Of a stretch of DNA of 64,000 nucleotides, positions 29,975-38,261 are shown piece by piece. Each line of letters opens with the position of its first letter. The first letter of the stretch is position 1. The stretch is from Rhizobium aethiopicum. GTDB taxonomy: Bacteria > Pseudomonadota > Alphaproteobacteria > Rhizobiales > Rhizobiaceae. The notes beneath the pieces were generated by a model that was given only the letters and a program-made list of their open reading frames with translations, did not search any database and was not told the origin of the DNA. The DNA lies in contig NZ_JACIFV010000003.1 of NCBI RefSeq assembly GCF_014197535.1, positions 310,001-374,000 of the forward strand, written 5' to 3'. A program made the translations under genes and the position numbers.

Positions 29975-30283
29975 ATGGCTTATTTCTTTTTGAGACTGCT
30001 GCCGCCGCGCCCCACTTTTCCGCATGACGGGACGGGGGAAGAAATGGCGGCGATGAAACGCCATGTCGAATATTGGCATCGGCAGGCCCTTGCGGGATCG
30101 GCAATTGTTGTCGGTCCCGTGTTCGAGGGTCAAGGCGCCTTCGGCATGGCAGTCGTCGAAGTGGAGGATCAGCCGGCGGCGCAAGCTCTTGCCGACGGCG
30201 ATCCGATCATCGCTTCCGGTCTCGGTTTCCGTTTCGATATTCTGCCGATGCCCTCGATCATTTTGCGGCCGCCCGCCGTCTGA
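29975..30283 (+). CDS. YciI-like protein between sucA and sucB
   Basis: Small protein of 102 aa with a ferredoxin-like YciI layout: YFFLRLLPPRPTFPHDGT, MKRHVEYWHRQALAGSAIVVGPVFEGQGAFGMAVVEV and ADGDPIIASGLGFRFDILPM. The DP motif and upstream His match the YciI active-site pattern loosely. It sits 15 bases after sucA and 39 before sucB, on one transcript. Its role is unknown; the position suggests a link to 2-oxoglutarate or succinyl-CoA metabolism, which is inference. Confidence 0.75.
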   Translation: MAYFFLRLLPPRPTFPHDGTGEEMAAMKRHVEYWHRQALAGSAIVVGPVFEGQGAFGMAVVEVEDQPAAQALADGDPIIASGLGFRFDILPMPSIILRPPAV

Positions 30284-30322
30284 AACGCATAAACGAAAAC
30301 ACACGAAATCAGGATTTGAACA

Positions 30323-31576
30323 ATGGCCACAGAAATCCGCGTTCCAACTCTCGGTGAATCCGTCAGCGAGGCAACCGTCGGCACCTGGTTCAAGAAGGTC
30401 GGCGACGCCATCAAGGCCGACGAGCCGATTCTGGAGCTTGAAACCGATAAGGTGACCATCGAAGTTCCCGCGCCCGTCTCCGGCACGCTGTCGGAAATCG
30501 TCGCCGCCGCCGGCGAGACCGTCGGTCTCGGTGCGCTGCTCGGCCAGATCGCCGAAGGTGCCGGTGCTGCCGCCCCGGCTGCTGCCGCACCGGCCGCCGC
30601 TCCCGCTCAGCCGGCCCCGGCTGCCGCGGCCCAGCCGGCTGCTGCTGCCGCTGCATCGTCGTCGAGCGCTTCCGTCTCCACCATGCCGCCGGCACCAGCG
30701 GCTGCGAAGATGCTGGCTGAAAGCAATCTTTCCGCCGATCAGGTCGACGGCAGCGGCAAACGCGGCCAGGTGCTGAAGGGCGATGTCATCGCCGCCGTCG
30801 CCAAGGGCATTTCCACCCCCGCCGCGGCACCCGCCGCTCCAGCCGCCGCGCGCGGCCCGTCGACGGTCGAGGATGCCTCGCGCGAAGAGCGCGTGAAGAT
30901 GACGCGCCTGCGCCAGACGATCGCCAAGCGCCTCAAGGACGCGCAGAACACCGCCGCCATGCTGACCACCTATAACGAGGTGGACATGAAGGCAGTCATG
31001 GACCTGCGCAACAAGTACAAGGACATTTTCGAGAAGAAGCACGGCGTCAAGCTCGGCTTCATGGGCTTCTTCACCAAAGCGGTGACGCATGCGCTGAAGG
31101 AACTGCCGGCAGTCAATGCCGAGATCGACGGCACCGACATCATCTACAAGAACTACTGCCATGTCGGCATGGCCGTCGGCACCGACAAGGGTCTTGTCGT
31201 TCCTGTTATCCGCGACGCCGACCAGATGTCGATCGCCGAAATCGAGAAGGAACTTGGCCGTCTTGCCAAGGCGGCCCGTGACGGCTCGCTTGCTATGGCC
31301 GACATGCAGGGCGGCACCTTCACCATCACCAATGGCGGTGTCTACGGTTCGCTGATGTCTTCGCCGATCCTCAACGCGCCGCAGTCCGGCATTCTCGGCA
31401 TGCACAAGATCCAGGAGCGGCCGGTTGCGATCGGCGGCCAGGTGGTCATCCGTCCGATGATGTATCTGGCGCTGTCCTACGATCACCGCATCGTCGACGG
31501 CAAGGAAGCGGTCACTTTCCTCGTGCGCGTCAAGGAAAGCCTCGAAGATCCGGAACGTCTGGTTCTCGATCTCTAA
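30323..31576 (+). CDS. sucB: Dihydrolipoyllysine succinyltransferase (E2 of 2-oxoglutarate dehydrogenase)
   Basis: E2 core enzyme, 417 aa. Domains in order: lipoyl domain (residues 1-77, lipoylated Lys43 in [10 protein letters not shown]), a long Ala/Pro linker, a peripheral-subunit-binding domain ([30 protein letters not shown]), a second Ala/Pro linker, then the catalytic domain with the active-site [13 protein letters not shown] near the C-terminus. It partners with sucA upstream and lpdA downstream. Confidence 0.98.
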   Translation: MATEIRVPTLGESVSEATVGTWFKKVGDAIKADEPILELETDKVTIEVPAPVSGTLSEIVAAAGETVGLGALLGQIAEGAGAAAPAAAAPAAAPAQPAPAAAAQPAAAAAASSSSASVSTMPPAPAAAKMLAESNLSADQVDGSGKRGQVLKGDVIAAVAKGISTPAAAPAAPAAARGPSTVEDASREERVKMTRLRQTIAKRLKDAQNTAAMLTTYNEVDMKAVMDLRNKYKDIFEKKHGVKLGFMGFFTKAVTHALKELPAVNAEIDGTDIIYKNYCHVGMAVGTDKGLVVPVIRDADQMSIAEIEKELGRLAKAARDGSLAMADMQGGTFTITNGGVYGSLMSSPILNAPQSGILGMHKIQERPVAIGGQVVIRPMMYLALSYDHRIVDGKEAVTFLVRVKESLEDPERLVLDL

Positions 31577-31588
31577 GGGAGCATTTCG

Positions 31589-32338
31589 ATGCGGAACCGG
31601 ATCATGCAAGCAGCGCGCCTTCTTCTTTGCGCTGCCGCCGCGCATGCCCCGGTCCCCGCATCGGCCGCCGGCTGGGATGTCGGCAAGGCCAGCAGCAATT
31701 TCGAACTGGTGGCGCTTGATGATGCCGAACTCTCCAGCCGGTCGATCGATGTGGTCCATATGGGCGATGTCGAGCTGACCTCCGGGCGCATCGTCGCCGC
31801 TGATCCGCTTGCCCAGCCGGATCGTCCGGCGCTGGCAAGAACGGTGGCGCCGGGCGACTATCCGGTGACGCTCTACCGCGCCTTCGGGCGCATCGCGGCG
31901 GCGAGCATGCGGGTTGCCGAGGGCAAGCCCGATCACTGGGAGTTAGCCGTCCTTCCCGGGCAGGACCCGGCGATGCTGAAGGACGACGAGATCTTCGGCT
32001 ATCCCGTCGATGCCGGCGTCGGCTGTTACATGGATGCCAATACGCTTGATCTGATCGATGAGCGTGAAGCGCAGGTCCAGGCGCAGAAGCCGGACGCCGA
32101 CATCAATTATTACGACGACGTGCTGGCTTCGGAGCTCGATGCCAACAAGAACCACTATGCGCTGCACCGGCCGATTGCCGGCAAGAAGGGTAATGTCGCC
32201 GTGTTCTGGAGTGGCTGGGGCGACGGTGTCTATCCTGTCTTCTGGGGCCTCGACAAGGACGGCCGTCCATTGGTGCTGTTGACGGATTTTGGTGTGATCG
32301 AGAATTCCGACGGACGGCGAGAGCCGAAGGTGCAATGA
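31589..32338 (+). CDS. Secreted DUF4241-like protein
   Basis: Protein of 249 aa with an N-terminal signal peptide (MRNRIMQAARLLLCAAAAHAPVPASAA). The mature part resembles DUF4241 (SGRIVAADPLAQPD, APGDYPVTLYRAFGRIAAASMRVAE, FGYPVDAGVGCYMDANTLDLI, and the C-terminal VAVFWSGWGDGVYPVFWGLDKDGRPLVLLTDF). No function is established for this domain. It starts 12 bases after sucB, and its stop overlaps the next start by ATGA, so it is part of the suc transcript. Confidence 0.75.
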   Translation: MRNRIMQAARLLLCAAAAHAPVPASAAGWDVGKASSNFELVALDDAELSSRSIDVVHMGDVELTSGRIVAADPLAQPDRPALARTVAPGDYPVTLYRAFGRIAAASMRVAEGKPDHWELAVLPGQDPAMLKDDEIFGYPVDAGVGCYMDANTLDLIDEREAQVQAQKPDADINYYDDVLASELDANKNHYALHRPIAGKKGNVAVFWSGWGDGVYPVFWGLDKDGRPLVLLTDFGVIENSDGRREPKVQ

Positions 32339-32865
32339 GCGGGACGATCGGGATCATGGCAGGACGGAGAGGTGCGGCTGCGATTGCAGCTGCCGCGGTT
32401 TTCGCCATTCCGGTTGTTGCGTTCGCCGCCGACTGCAAACAAGAGCAGGCCGTCTACGTCGATCGTGACGGCGCCTATGAACTGCGTTTTACGCCGCTGA
32501 ATTCTCCCTCGGCTGCCGCCAGCAACCAGTTCAAGGTCAATGCGCTCAAGACATCCGTCGTCATGGAAGGCTACGTGATGCCATCGGAAGATCCGGTGCG
32601 GGCGATCGGCGTCCTGATGTTCAACTGCCCGGAGGGAGACGCGACCGGCGCCGACCTCGATGCATGCACCATCTGGCAGGGCGCCGTCTACAGTATGAAT
32701 GCCAAGGGCGAGATGGACAATCTGCAGCCGGAGGGTGCGGCGGCGGCCGAAAAGATCGTGCTTCCCGGCCTTGGTCCCGCCATTCGTGAATCGAGCGCCT
32801 GGGGCGAGGGCAAGGTTTCGGTGGCGCCCTGGGATGTGCTGACTTTCAAGGAGTGTGCGACATGA
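32335..32865 (+). CDS. Hypothetical secreted or anchored protein
   Basis: Protein of 176 aa with a hydrophobic N-terminus (AAIAAAAVFAIPVVAFAADCKQ) that fits a signal peptide cleaved after AFA. The mature part has three further Cys, two of which may pair (FNCPEGD, LDACTIW), and a C-terminal segment FKECAT. I recognise no domain. It is coupled by ATGA to the DUF4241-like gene before it and by ATGA to the SDR gene after it, so the three proteins may work together. Confidence 0.68.
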   Translation: MSGTIGIMAGRRGAAAIAAAAVFAIPVVAFAADCKQEQAVYVDRDGAYELRFTPLNSPSAAASNQFKVNALKTSVVMEGYVMPSEDPVRAIGVLMFNCPEGDATGADLDACTIWQGAVYSMNAKGEMDNLQPEGAAAAEKIVLPGLGPAIRESSAWGEGKVSVAPWDVLTFKECAT

Positions 32866-33614
32866 GTGATGCACCTGTTGTTCTCGTAACCGGCGGAAGC
32901 CGAGGTATTGGCGCCGCGGTCTGCCGGCTCGCCGCGCGCCAGGGCTGGCGCGTCGCCGTGAATTACGCCTCCAGCCGACAGGCGGCGGAGGCTGTCGTTG
33001 CGGCGATCACTGAGGCCGGCGGCGAGGCCGTGGCGATCCAGGGCGATGTCGGCACGGCTGCCGATATCGTCGCGATGTTTGCCGCGGTCGATCGCCATTT
33101 CGGCCGGCTCGACGGGCTGGTCAACAATGCCGGCATTGTCGATTATCCCCAGAGGGTCGACGAGATGGCGATCGAGCGGATCGAAAGGATGCTGCGCGTC
33201 AATGTGACCGGCTCCATTCTGTGCGCGGGAGAGGCCGTTCGCCGCATGTCGAGCCGTTACAGTGGGCGGGGCGGGGCGATCGTCAACGTTTCGTCGATGG
33301 CGGCAATCCTCGGCTCGGCGACGCAGTATGTCGATTATGCGGCCTCGAAGGCGGCGATCGATACCTTCACCATCGGGCTCGCGCGTGAGGTCGCAGCGGA
33401 GGGTATTCGTGTGAATGCCGTCAGACCCGGCATCATCGAAACCGATCTTCATGCTTCGGGCGGGCTGCCGGACCGGGCGCGCGAAATGGCGCCGTCGGTG
33501 CCGATGCAGCGTCCAGGCACCGCCGAGGAGGTGGCGGACGCTATCCTCTATCTTCTTTCTCCTTCCGCCTCCTATGTCACGGGCGCGATCCTCAATGTGA
33601 GCGGCGGCCGCTAG
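32862..33614 (+). CDS. Short-chain dehydrogenase/reductase
   Basis: Classical SDR of 250 aa. The cofactor motif VTGGSRGIGAAV (TGxxxGxG), LVNNAGI, catalytic Ser in VNVSSMAAI and the YAASK catalytic Tyr/Lys motif are all present. The residues after beta-2 (NYASSRQ) lack an acidic residue, suggesting NADP over NAD. The substrate is unknown. I chose ATG 32862, with AAGGAG 8 bases upstream, overlapping the previous stop. Confidence 0.88.
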   Translation: MSDAPVVLVTGGSRGIGAAVCRLAARQGWRVAVNYASSRQAAEAVVAAITEAGGEAVAIQGDVGTAADIVAMFAAVDRHFGRLDGLVNNAGIVDYPQRVDEMAIERIERMLRVNVTGSILCAGEAVRRMSSRYSGRGGAIVNVSSMAAILGSATQYVDYAASKAAIDTFTIGLAREVAAEGIRVNAVRPGIIETDLHASGGLPDRAREMAPSVPMQRPGTAEEVADAILYLLSPSASYVTGAILNVSGGR

Positions 33615-33635
33615 AAGGACGGGGCAAAACACAGC

Positions 33636-33884
33636 ATGCAGTATATTCTCGAATTCCTCGGCCTGATGGCCGTCTTCTCGATCTTCCTCGTCGTGTCGGG
33701 CGCCGATTTCGCCGCCATCATGACCCGCCTCGGCATGGGCTGGTTTGCCGGCGTCTCCTATTTCTTCACGGTCAAGACGATCCGTGACCGCTTCATTGCC
33801 AGCGGCAAATGGTTCAACCGCATTACCGGAGCGGCACTCGTCGCCTTCGGCTTCCGCCTGGCGCTATCGCGCGCAGCCGACTAA
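33636..33884 (+). CDS. Small hypothetical membrane protein
   Basis: Hydrophobic protein of 82 aa with two or three membrane segments (YILEFLGLMAVFSIFLVVSG, MGWFAGVSYFFTV, ITGAALVAFGFRLALS). The last 20 residues resemble the C-terminal helix of LysE/RhtB exporters, but the protein is far too short to be one. It lies between the SDR gene and lpdA on the same strand. It could be a genuine small membrane protein or a relic of a longer transporter. Confidence 0.6.
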   Translation: MQYILEFLGLMAVFSIFLVVSGADFAAIMTRLGMGWFAGVSYFFTVKTIRDRFIASGKWFNRITGAALVAFGFRLALSRAAD

Positions 33885-33910
33885 ACGAAAAATTCAAAGG
33901 GAAAGAAGCA

Positions 33911-35317
33911 ATGTCTTATGATGTGATCATTATCGGAACCGGCCCGGGCGGCTACGTCTGCGCGGTCAAGGCAGCCCAGCTCGGCCTCAAGGTCGCCGTC
34001 GTCGAAAAGCGCGCGACCTATGGCGGCACCTGCCTGAACGTCGGCTGCATTCCGTCGAAGGCGCTGCTGCATGCTTCCGAAATGTTCCATCAGGCCGGCC
34101 ACGGATTAAGCGCGCTTGGCATCGACGTGCCGGCGCCGACGCTCAACCTCGGCAATATGATGGCTCATAAGGATGCGACGGTGAAGTCGAACGTCGACGG
34201 CGTCGCCTTCCTGTTCAAGAAGAACAAGATCGACGCTTTCCAAGGTACCGGCAAGGTCGTTTCGGCCGGCAGGGTTTCCGTCACCGCCGAGGATGGGACG
34301 GCGCAGGAAATCGAAGGCAAGAACATCGTCATCGCCACCGGCTCCGACGTCGCCGGCATTCCCGGCGTGCAGGTCGAAATCGATGAAAAGACCATCATCT
34401 CGTCGACAGGCGGCATTGCGTTGGAAAAGGTGCCGGAAACGCTGATCGTCGTCGGCGGCGGCGTCATCGGCCTCGAACTCGGCTCGGTGTGGTCGCGCCT
34501 CGGCGCCAAGGTCACCGTCGTCGAATATCTCGACACCATTCTCGGCGGCATGGACGGCGAGGTCTCCAAGCAGTTCCAGCGCATGCTCGCCAAGCAGGGC
34601 ATCGATTTCAACCTCAGCGCCAAGGTCACCGGCGTCGAGAAGGGCGGCAAGGGCGCCAAGGTCACGTTCGAGCCGGTCAAGGGCGGTGACGCGGTGACGC
34701 TCGACGCTGAAGTCGTGCTGATCGCCACCGGCCGCAAGCCCTACACCGCAGGCCTCGGCCTGGAAGAGGCAGGCGTGGCCCTCGACAATCGCGGCCGCGT
34801 CGAGATCGACGGACACTTCAAGACCAATGTCGCCGGCATCTATGCGATCGGTGACGTGGTGAAGGGTCCGATGCTGGCGCACAAGGCGGAAGACGAGGGT
34901 GTGGCGCTCGCCGAAATCCTCGCCGGTCAGCATGGCCACGTCAATTATGAGGTCATTCCGAGCGTCGTCTACACCCAGCCGGAAATCGCTTCGGTCGGCA
35001 AGACCGAGGACGAGCTGAAGGCGGCGGGCGTTGCATACAAAGTCGGCAAGTTCCCGTTCACGGCAAACGGCCGCGCCCGCGCGATGCTGGCGACCGACGG
35101 CTTCGTCAAGATCCTCGCGGACAAGGAGACGGACCGCGTGCTCGGCGGCCATATCGTCGGCTTCGGCGCTGGCGAGATGATCCACGAGATCGCCGTGCTG
35201 ATGGAATTCGGCGGCTCGTCGGAAGATCTCGGCCGGACCTGCCATGCACATCCGACGATGTCCGAAGCGGTCAAGGAGGCTGCACTCGCGACCTTCTTCA
35301 AGCCGATCCATATGTAA
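33911..35317 (+). CDS. lpdA: Dihydrolipoyl dehydrogenase (E3)
   Basis: FAD-disulfide oxidoreductase that reoxidises dihydrolipoamide in 2-oxo-acid dehydrogenase complexes. It is 468 aa. The FAD motif VIIIGTGPGGYVCAV, the redox disulfide GGTCLNVGCIPSKAL (Cys41, Cys46), the NAD motif VVGGGVIGLELGSVWSRLG and the C-terminal HAHPTMSEAVKEA catalytic His/Glu are all present. ATG 33911 is preceded by AAAGGGAAAG. Last gene of the suc cluster, ending at a strong terminator. Confidence 0.98.
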   Translation: MSYDVIIIGTGPGGYVCAVKAAQLGLKVAVVEKRATYGGTCLNVGCIPSKALLHASEMFHQAGHGLSALGIDVPAPTLNLGNMMAHKDATVKSNVDGVAFLFKKNKIDAFQGTGKVVSAGRVSVTAEDGTAQEIEGKNIVIATGSDVAGIPGVQVEIDEKTIISSTGGIALEKVPETLIVVGGGVIGLELGSVWSRLGAKVTVVEYLDTILGGMDGEVSKQFQRMLAKQGIDFNLSAKVTGVEKGGKGAKVTFEPVKGGDAVTLDAEVVLIATGRKPYTAGLGLEEAGVALDNRGRVEIDGHFKTNVAGIYAIGDVVKGPMLAHKAEDEGVALAEILAGQHGHVNYEVIPSVVYTQPEIASVGKTEDELKAAGVAYKVGKFPFTANGRARAMLATDGFVKILADKETDRVLGGHIVGFGAGEMIHEIAVLMEFGGSSEDLGRTCHAHPTMSEAVKEAALATFFKPIHM

Positions 35318-35342
35318 TCTTACATCTTCGTAATGAAGCGCG

Positions 35343-35374
35343 CAGCCGCTTGCCGAGAGGCAAGCGGCTGTTTT
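35343..35374 (+). terminator. Rho-independent terminator after lpdA
   Basis: CAGCCGCTTGCC (35343-35354) pairs perfectly with GGCAAGCGGCTG (35359-35370) around a GAGA tetraloop, followed by TTTTAGTT. It closes the mdh-suc-lpdA region. Confidence 0.93.
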
Positions 35375-35419
35375 AGTTGTCTCATATCGCAGAGTTCGAG
35401 CATCCGGGGGAGATCAGGA

Positions 35420-35920
35420 ATGCAGCAGCCGTCCATCCTGAGTTACAGTCTCAGCCAACGTTTCCTCCACTGGGCGGTGGCGTTGCTGATCTTCTTCAAT
35501 CTGCGGTTTCCCGACGGGATGAATATCTGGCACCATCTCGTTCGCAGGGGCGAGGTGCCGACGCCCGAGCAGATTGCCTCGGCGAATATTCATGCCTATG
35601 TCGGCATCGCCATTCTGCTGCTTGCCGTCCTCAGGCTCTGCCTGCGTTTTATGCAGGGTGTGCCGCCCGAAGTTTCGCAGGAGCCGGCGATCTTTCGTCT
35701 CGGGGCAAAGTCCGCCCATGCCGGGCTTTATATCCTGCTCTTCGCGCTGCCGCTTTCCGGCATCGCCGCTTACTATTTCGGCATCAATCCCGCCGGCTTC
35801 GTTCACGCGGATGTCTTGAAGGTCATTCTTTGGGGGCTGATCGCTGCCCACGTCGCAGGCGCGCTCGTCCATCAGTTCTATTGGAAAAGCAATGTGCTGC
35901 GCCGCATGACCCTCGGCTGA
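35420..35920 (+). CDS. Cytochrome b561 family protein
   Basis: Integral membrane dihaem cytochrome b561 of 166 aa with four hydrophobic helices. Possible haem-ligand His residues sit in SLSQRFLHWAVALLIF, NIHAYVGIAILLLAVLRL, KSAHAGLYILLFALPLSG and GLIAAHVAGALVHQFYWK, and HQFYWK near the end is typical. These proteins pass electrons from quinol to partners such as YceI or superoxide. ATG 35420 has GGGGGAG upstream; the longer frame to 35333 reads through the lpdA terminator and is rejected. Confidence 0.87.
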   Translation: MQQPSILSYSLSQRFLHWAVALLIFFNLRFPDGMNIWHHLVRRGEVPTPEQIASANIHAYVGIAILLLAVLRLCLRFMQGVPPEVSQEPAIFRLGAKSAHAGLYILLFALPLSGIAAYYFGINPAGFVHADVLKVILWGLIAAHVAGALVHQFYWKSNVLRRMTLG

Positions 35921-35931
35921 CGAAAACGAGT

Positions 35932-37011
35932 TCAGTTCACGGCGGTGACGGTGAAGCCCTGCTTGCGCAGTAATTCGATGACGCCGTCCTTGCCGGGCAG
36001 ATGCAGGGCGCCGACGGCCATGAAGACGTTGCCGCCGTCGAGAATGGGGGCGGCGCGTTCCGCCATCACCCTGTTTCGATCGAGGATGACCCGCTGTTCG
36101 AAGGTGGCATAGTCGCTGCTTTCGCCTTCGTTCTCCGGTGTCACTGTCTTCAGCATCGGCATGGTCATGCCGATATCGCCGGAGAGGTAGAGATCGGTCA
36201 TCGTTTCGACGACATCATTCATCTTGGCTCCGAGTTCCAGCGTCTCGATCAGCGACTTCATATGGAATTCGACCGGCAGATCGGCCATGGCCTGGATCTG
36301 CTCCGCAAGGGTTTCCAGCCCCTTGACCTCTTTGCCTTCGGCAACGGCGTCGCTGGCGATTTTCTGGTCGAGAAACTGCACGCCTCTGGCCTTGCGGGCG
36401 AGTTCGCAGACCGGAAGGGCGACGGCGCTGGAGATCATCCATGGCCGCATGCGGGAGACGGCGCTGAGCGGGATGCCGCGCTGCTTGAGGCCGGCTTCCA
36501 GGCGCTTGTAGTCCTCGGCAGAGAGCAGCTTATCGATCGTCGTGCCGTCGGTGAACATCGTCAGTTCCGGCCGTGCGAGCAGGGCGGCGGTCGCCTTGCG
36601 CTCATCGAGGATCTCGTCGGATTCGATGATGATCGTCTTGGCTGCGTCGTGGGCCGCCTGGGCGCGCGGCGGCAGGGCAAGCACGCGGGGATCGGTCACA
36701 TGCATGCTGCCAAGCAGCCATGAGGGGGCAAGTCCGGGCTTTTCGATCTTCCAGAAGATGCCCTTGCCGTTCGGCGTTGCCTCGGCTTCCTTGACCGCCG
36801 CAGCATATCGGGCGGGGTCGCTCTGCTGCAAGTCGACTATGAGATTGCGGCCGGTGCAGGCTGTGTCTTCGGCCGCCGCCGGCCTTGCGGCGAGGAGGGC
36901 GACAAACAGAGCCGCAACAAGCAGCATGTGGAAGGCTGCAATCAGCCAGAGCAGCAGATTGCCCGGTGCTGCGAGGAAAAAAACCCGGCGGTTGATCGAA
37001 GTCGTCATCAT
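35932..37011 (-). CDS. TraB/GumN family protein, membrane-anchored
   Basis: Protein of about 359 aa with an N-terminal signal or anchor (LLLWLIAAFHMLLVAALFVALLAARPAAA) and a TraB/GumN (ChaN-like) domain. The paired motifs are SWLLGSMHVTDPRVL near the start and VFMAVGALHLPGKDGVIELLRKQGFTV at the end, which contain the conserved GxxH pairs. TraB-type proteins degrade or sense peptides or haem, but this one is uncharacterised. I chose ATG 37011, preceded by GGGGAACACC; a GTG at 37023 is also in frame. Confidence 0.85.
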   Translation of the reverse strand: MMTTSINRRVFFLAAPGNLLLWLIAAFHMLLVAALFVALLAARPAAAEDTACTGRNLIVDLQQSDPARYAAAVKEAEATPNGKGIFWKIEKPGLAPSWLLGSMHVTDPRVLALPPRAQAAHDAAKTIIIESDEILDERKATAALLARPELTMFTDGTTIDKLLSAEDYKRLEAGLKQRGIPLSAVSRMRPWMISSAVALPVCELARKARGVQFLDQKIASDAVAEGKEVKGLETLAEQIQAMADLPVEFHMKSLIETLELGAKMNDVVETMTDLYLSGDIGMTMPMLKTVTPENEGESSDYATFEQRVILDRNRVMAERAAPILDGGNVFMAVGALHLPGKDGVIELLRKQGFTVTAVN

Positions 37012-37186
37012 GGTGTTCCCCACATGCCCTATCGCTTCTGCTCTACGCTCGGCTTGCGCATAATCCTTTAAGAGATTGCGTTAACGAAAACTTAGCGCAT
37101 CGCTTCAGGCGGATTCATGGGCGCTAAGCTTGTCGACAATATGGGATGCCGTCGTCACAAGCGCTGCGCGTTTTGGACGACATCCA

Positions 37187-38122
37187 TCAAGCGCGCGGAT
37201 GGGCTCGATCATACACCTCAAGCAACCGCGATGCATCGACGCCGGTATAGACCTGTGTTGTCGAAAGGCTGGCGTGGCCGAGCAGTTCCTGGATGGTGCG
37301 CAGATCGCCGCCGCCGGCAAGCAGATGGGTGGCGAAAGAGTGACGGAGCGCATGCGGCGTCGCCGTCTCCGGCAGGCCGAAGGCGCCGCGGAGCTTCTGC
37401 ATGGCCCGCTGGATGATCGCCGCCTGCAGCTTGCCGCCGCGGGCACCGCGAAACAGCGGCTCACCGCTTTCGAGATGATAGGGGCAGAGCGCGCGATATT
37501 TCTCGACCGCATCGAAAACAACGGGCAGAAGCGGCACCAGCCGTGTCTTGTTGCCCTTGCCGGTGATGCGCAATGTCGTCGCGCCCTTTTGCAGGTCGGC
37601 GGGAACGAGAGCCAGCGCTTCGGAAATGCGCAGGCCGCAGCCGTAGAGCAGGGTCATGACAGCCGCATCGCGCGCGGCGATCCAGGGTTCGTCATGCAGT
37701 TGGGCTTCATCGCTGACGATGGTGATCGCCTGCGTGTCCGACAGCGGTTTGGGCAGCGACTTCGGCTGTTTCGGCGAACGGATCGCGCCGGCGCCGGCGG
37801 CATTGACCAGGCCCTTCTTTTCCAGGTGACGCAACAGCGAACGAAGGCCGGCGAGATTGCGGCCGAGCGAACGGGCGCCGGAGCCTTGCCTGCGCCGAGC
37901 AGCCAGGAAGGCGCGGAAATCGGCGGGGCGCAATTCCCTGATATCGCCGAGCGTTGCCGGGCCGGCGAGATGAACGGTCAGGAAGGTCAGAAACTGGCGG
38001 GTGTCGCGCTCATAGGCATCGAGCGTATGCTCGGAAAGACGGCGTTCACGAGCGAGGTTTTCGAGCCACGCAGCGCGTTCCGCCATCAGGCGCGGGTCGG
38101 CGATTACAAGCAGTTCATTCAC
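37187..38122 (-). CDS. xerC: Site-specific tyrosine recombinase XerC
   Basis: Tyrosine recombinase of 311 aa that resolves chromosome dimers at dif together with XerD. The N-terminal SAM-like core-binding domain is at residues 15-105. The catalytic residues are visible in GCGLRISEAL (Arg), GKGNKTRLVPL (Lys), HALRHSFATHLL (His, Arg), LGHASLSTTQVYT (His, Tyr). Its location near priA matches rhizobial xerC. I see no dif-like 28-bp site in the neighbouring gaps. Confidence 0.93.
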   Translation of the reverse strand: MNELLVIADPRLMAERAAWLENLARERRLSEHTLDAYERDTRQFLTFLTVHLAGPATLGDIRELRPADFRAFLAARRRQGSGARSLGRNLAGLRSLLRHLEKKGLVNAAGAGAIRSPKQPKSLPKPLSDTQAITIVSDEAQLHDEPWIAARDAAVMTLLYGCGLRISEALALVPADLQKGATTLRITGKGNKTRLVPLLPVVFDAVEKYRALCPYHLESGEPLFRGARGGKLQAAIIQRAMQKLRGAFGLPETATPHALRHSFATHLLAGGGDLRTIQELLGHASLSTTQVYTGVDASRLLEVYDRAHPRA

Positions 38123-38261
38123 GTTGCTGGCCTTGAATTTGCCTTTAAGTCCGCCAATTTGAAGCAGGAACGGTTATGGAATTGCTAATGCCGGCCAAGC
38201 CTTTGTCATCCTTCGATCATATTGTACTGCGATAGCTTACAGCCCATAGACAGGATCTTTC

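Noticed and set aside
27863..31936. 1357-codon open frame on the minus strand opposite sucA, the YciI gene and sucB
   Set aside because: It is opposite well-recognised genes in high-GC DNA, where antisense frames stay open by composition; the product is Arg/His/Asp-rich with no domain.
37105..37521. 138-codon minus-strand frame overlapping the xerC 3' end
   Set aside because: It is mostly an alternative frame of xerC, and the portion beyond the xerC stop has no recognised content.
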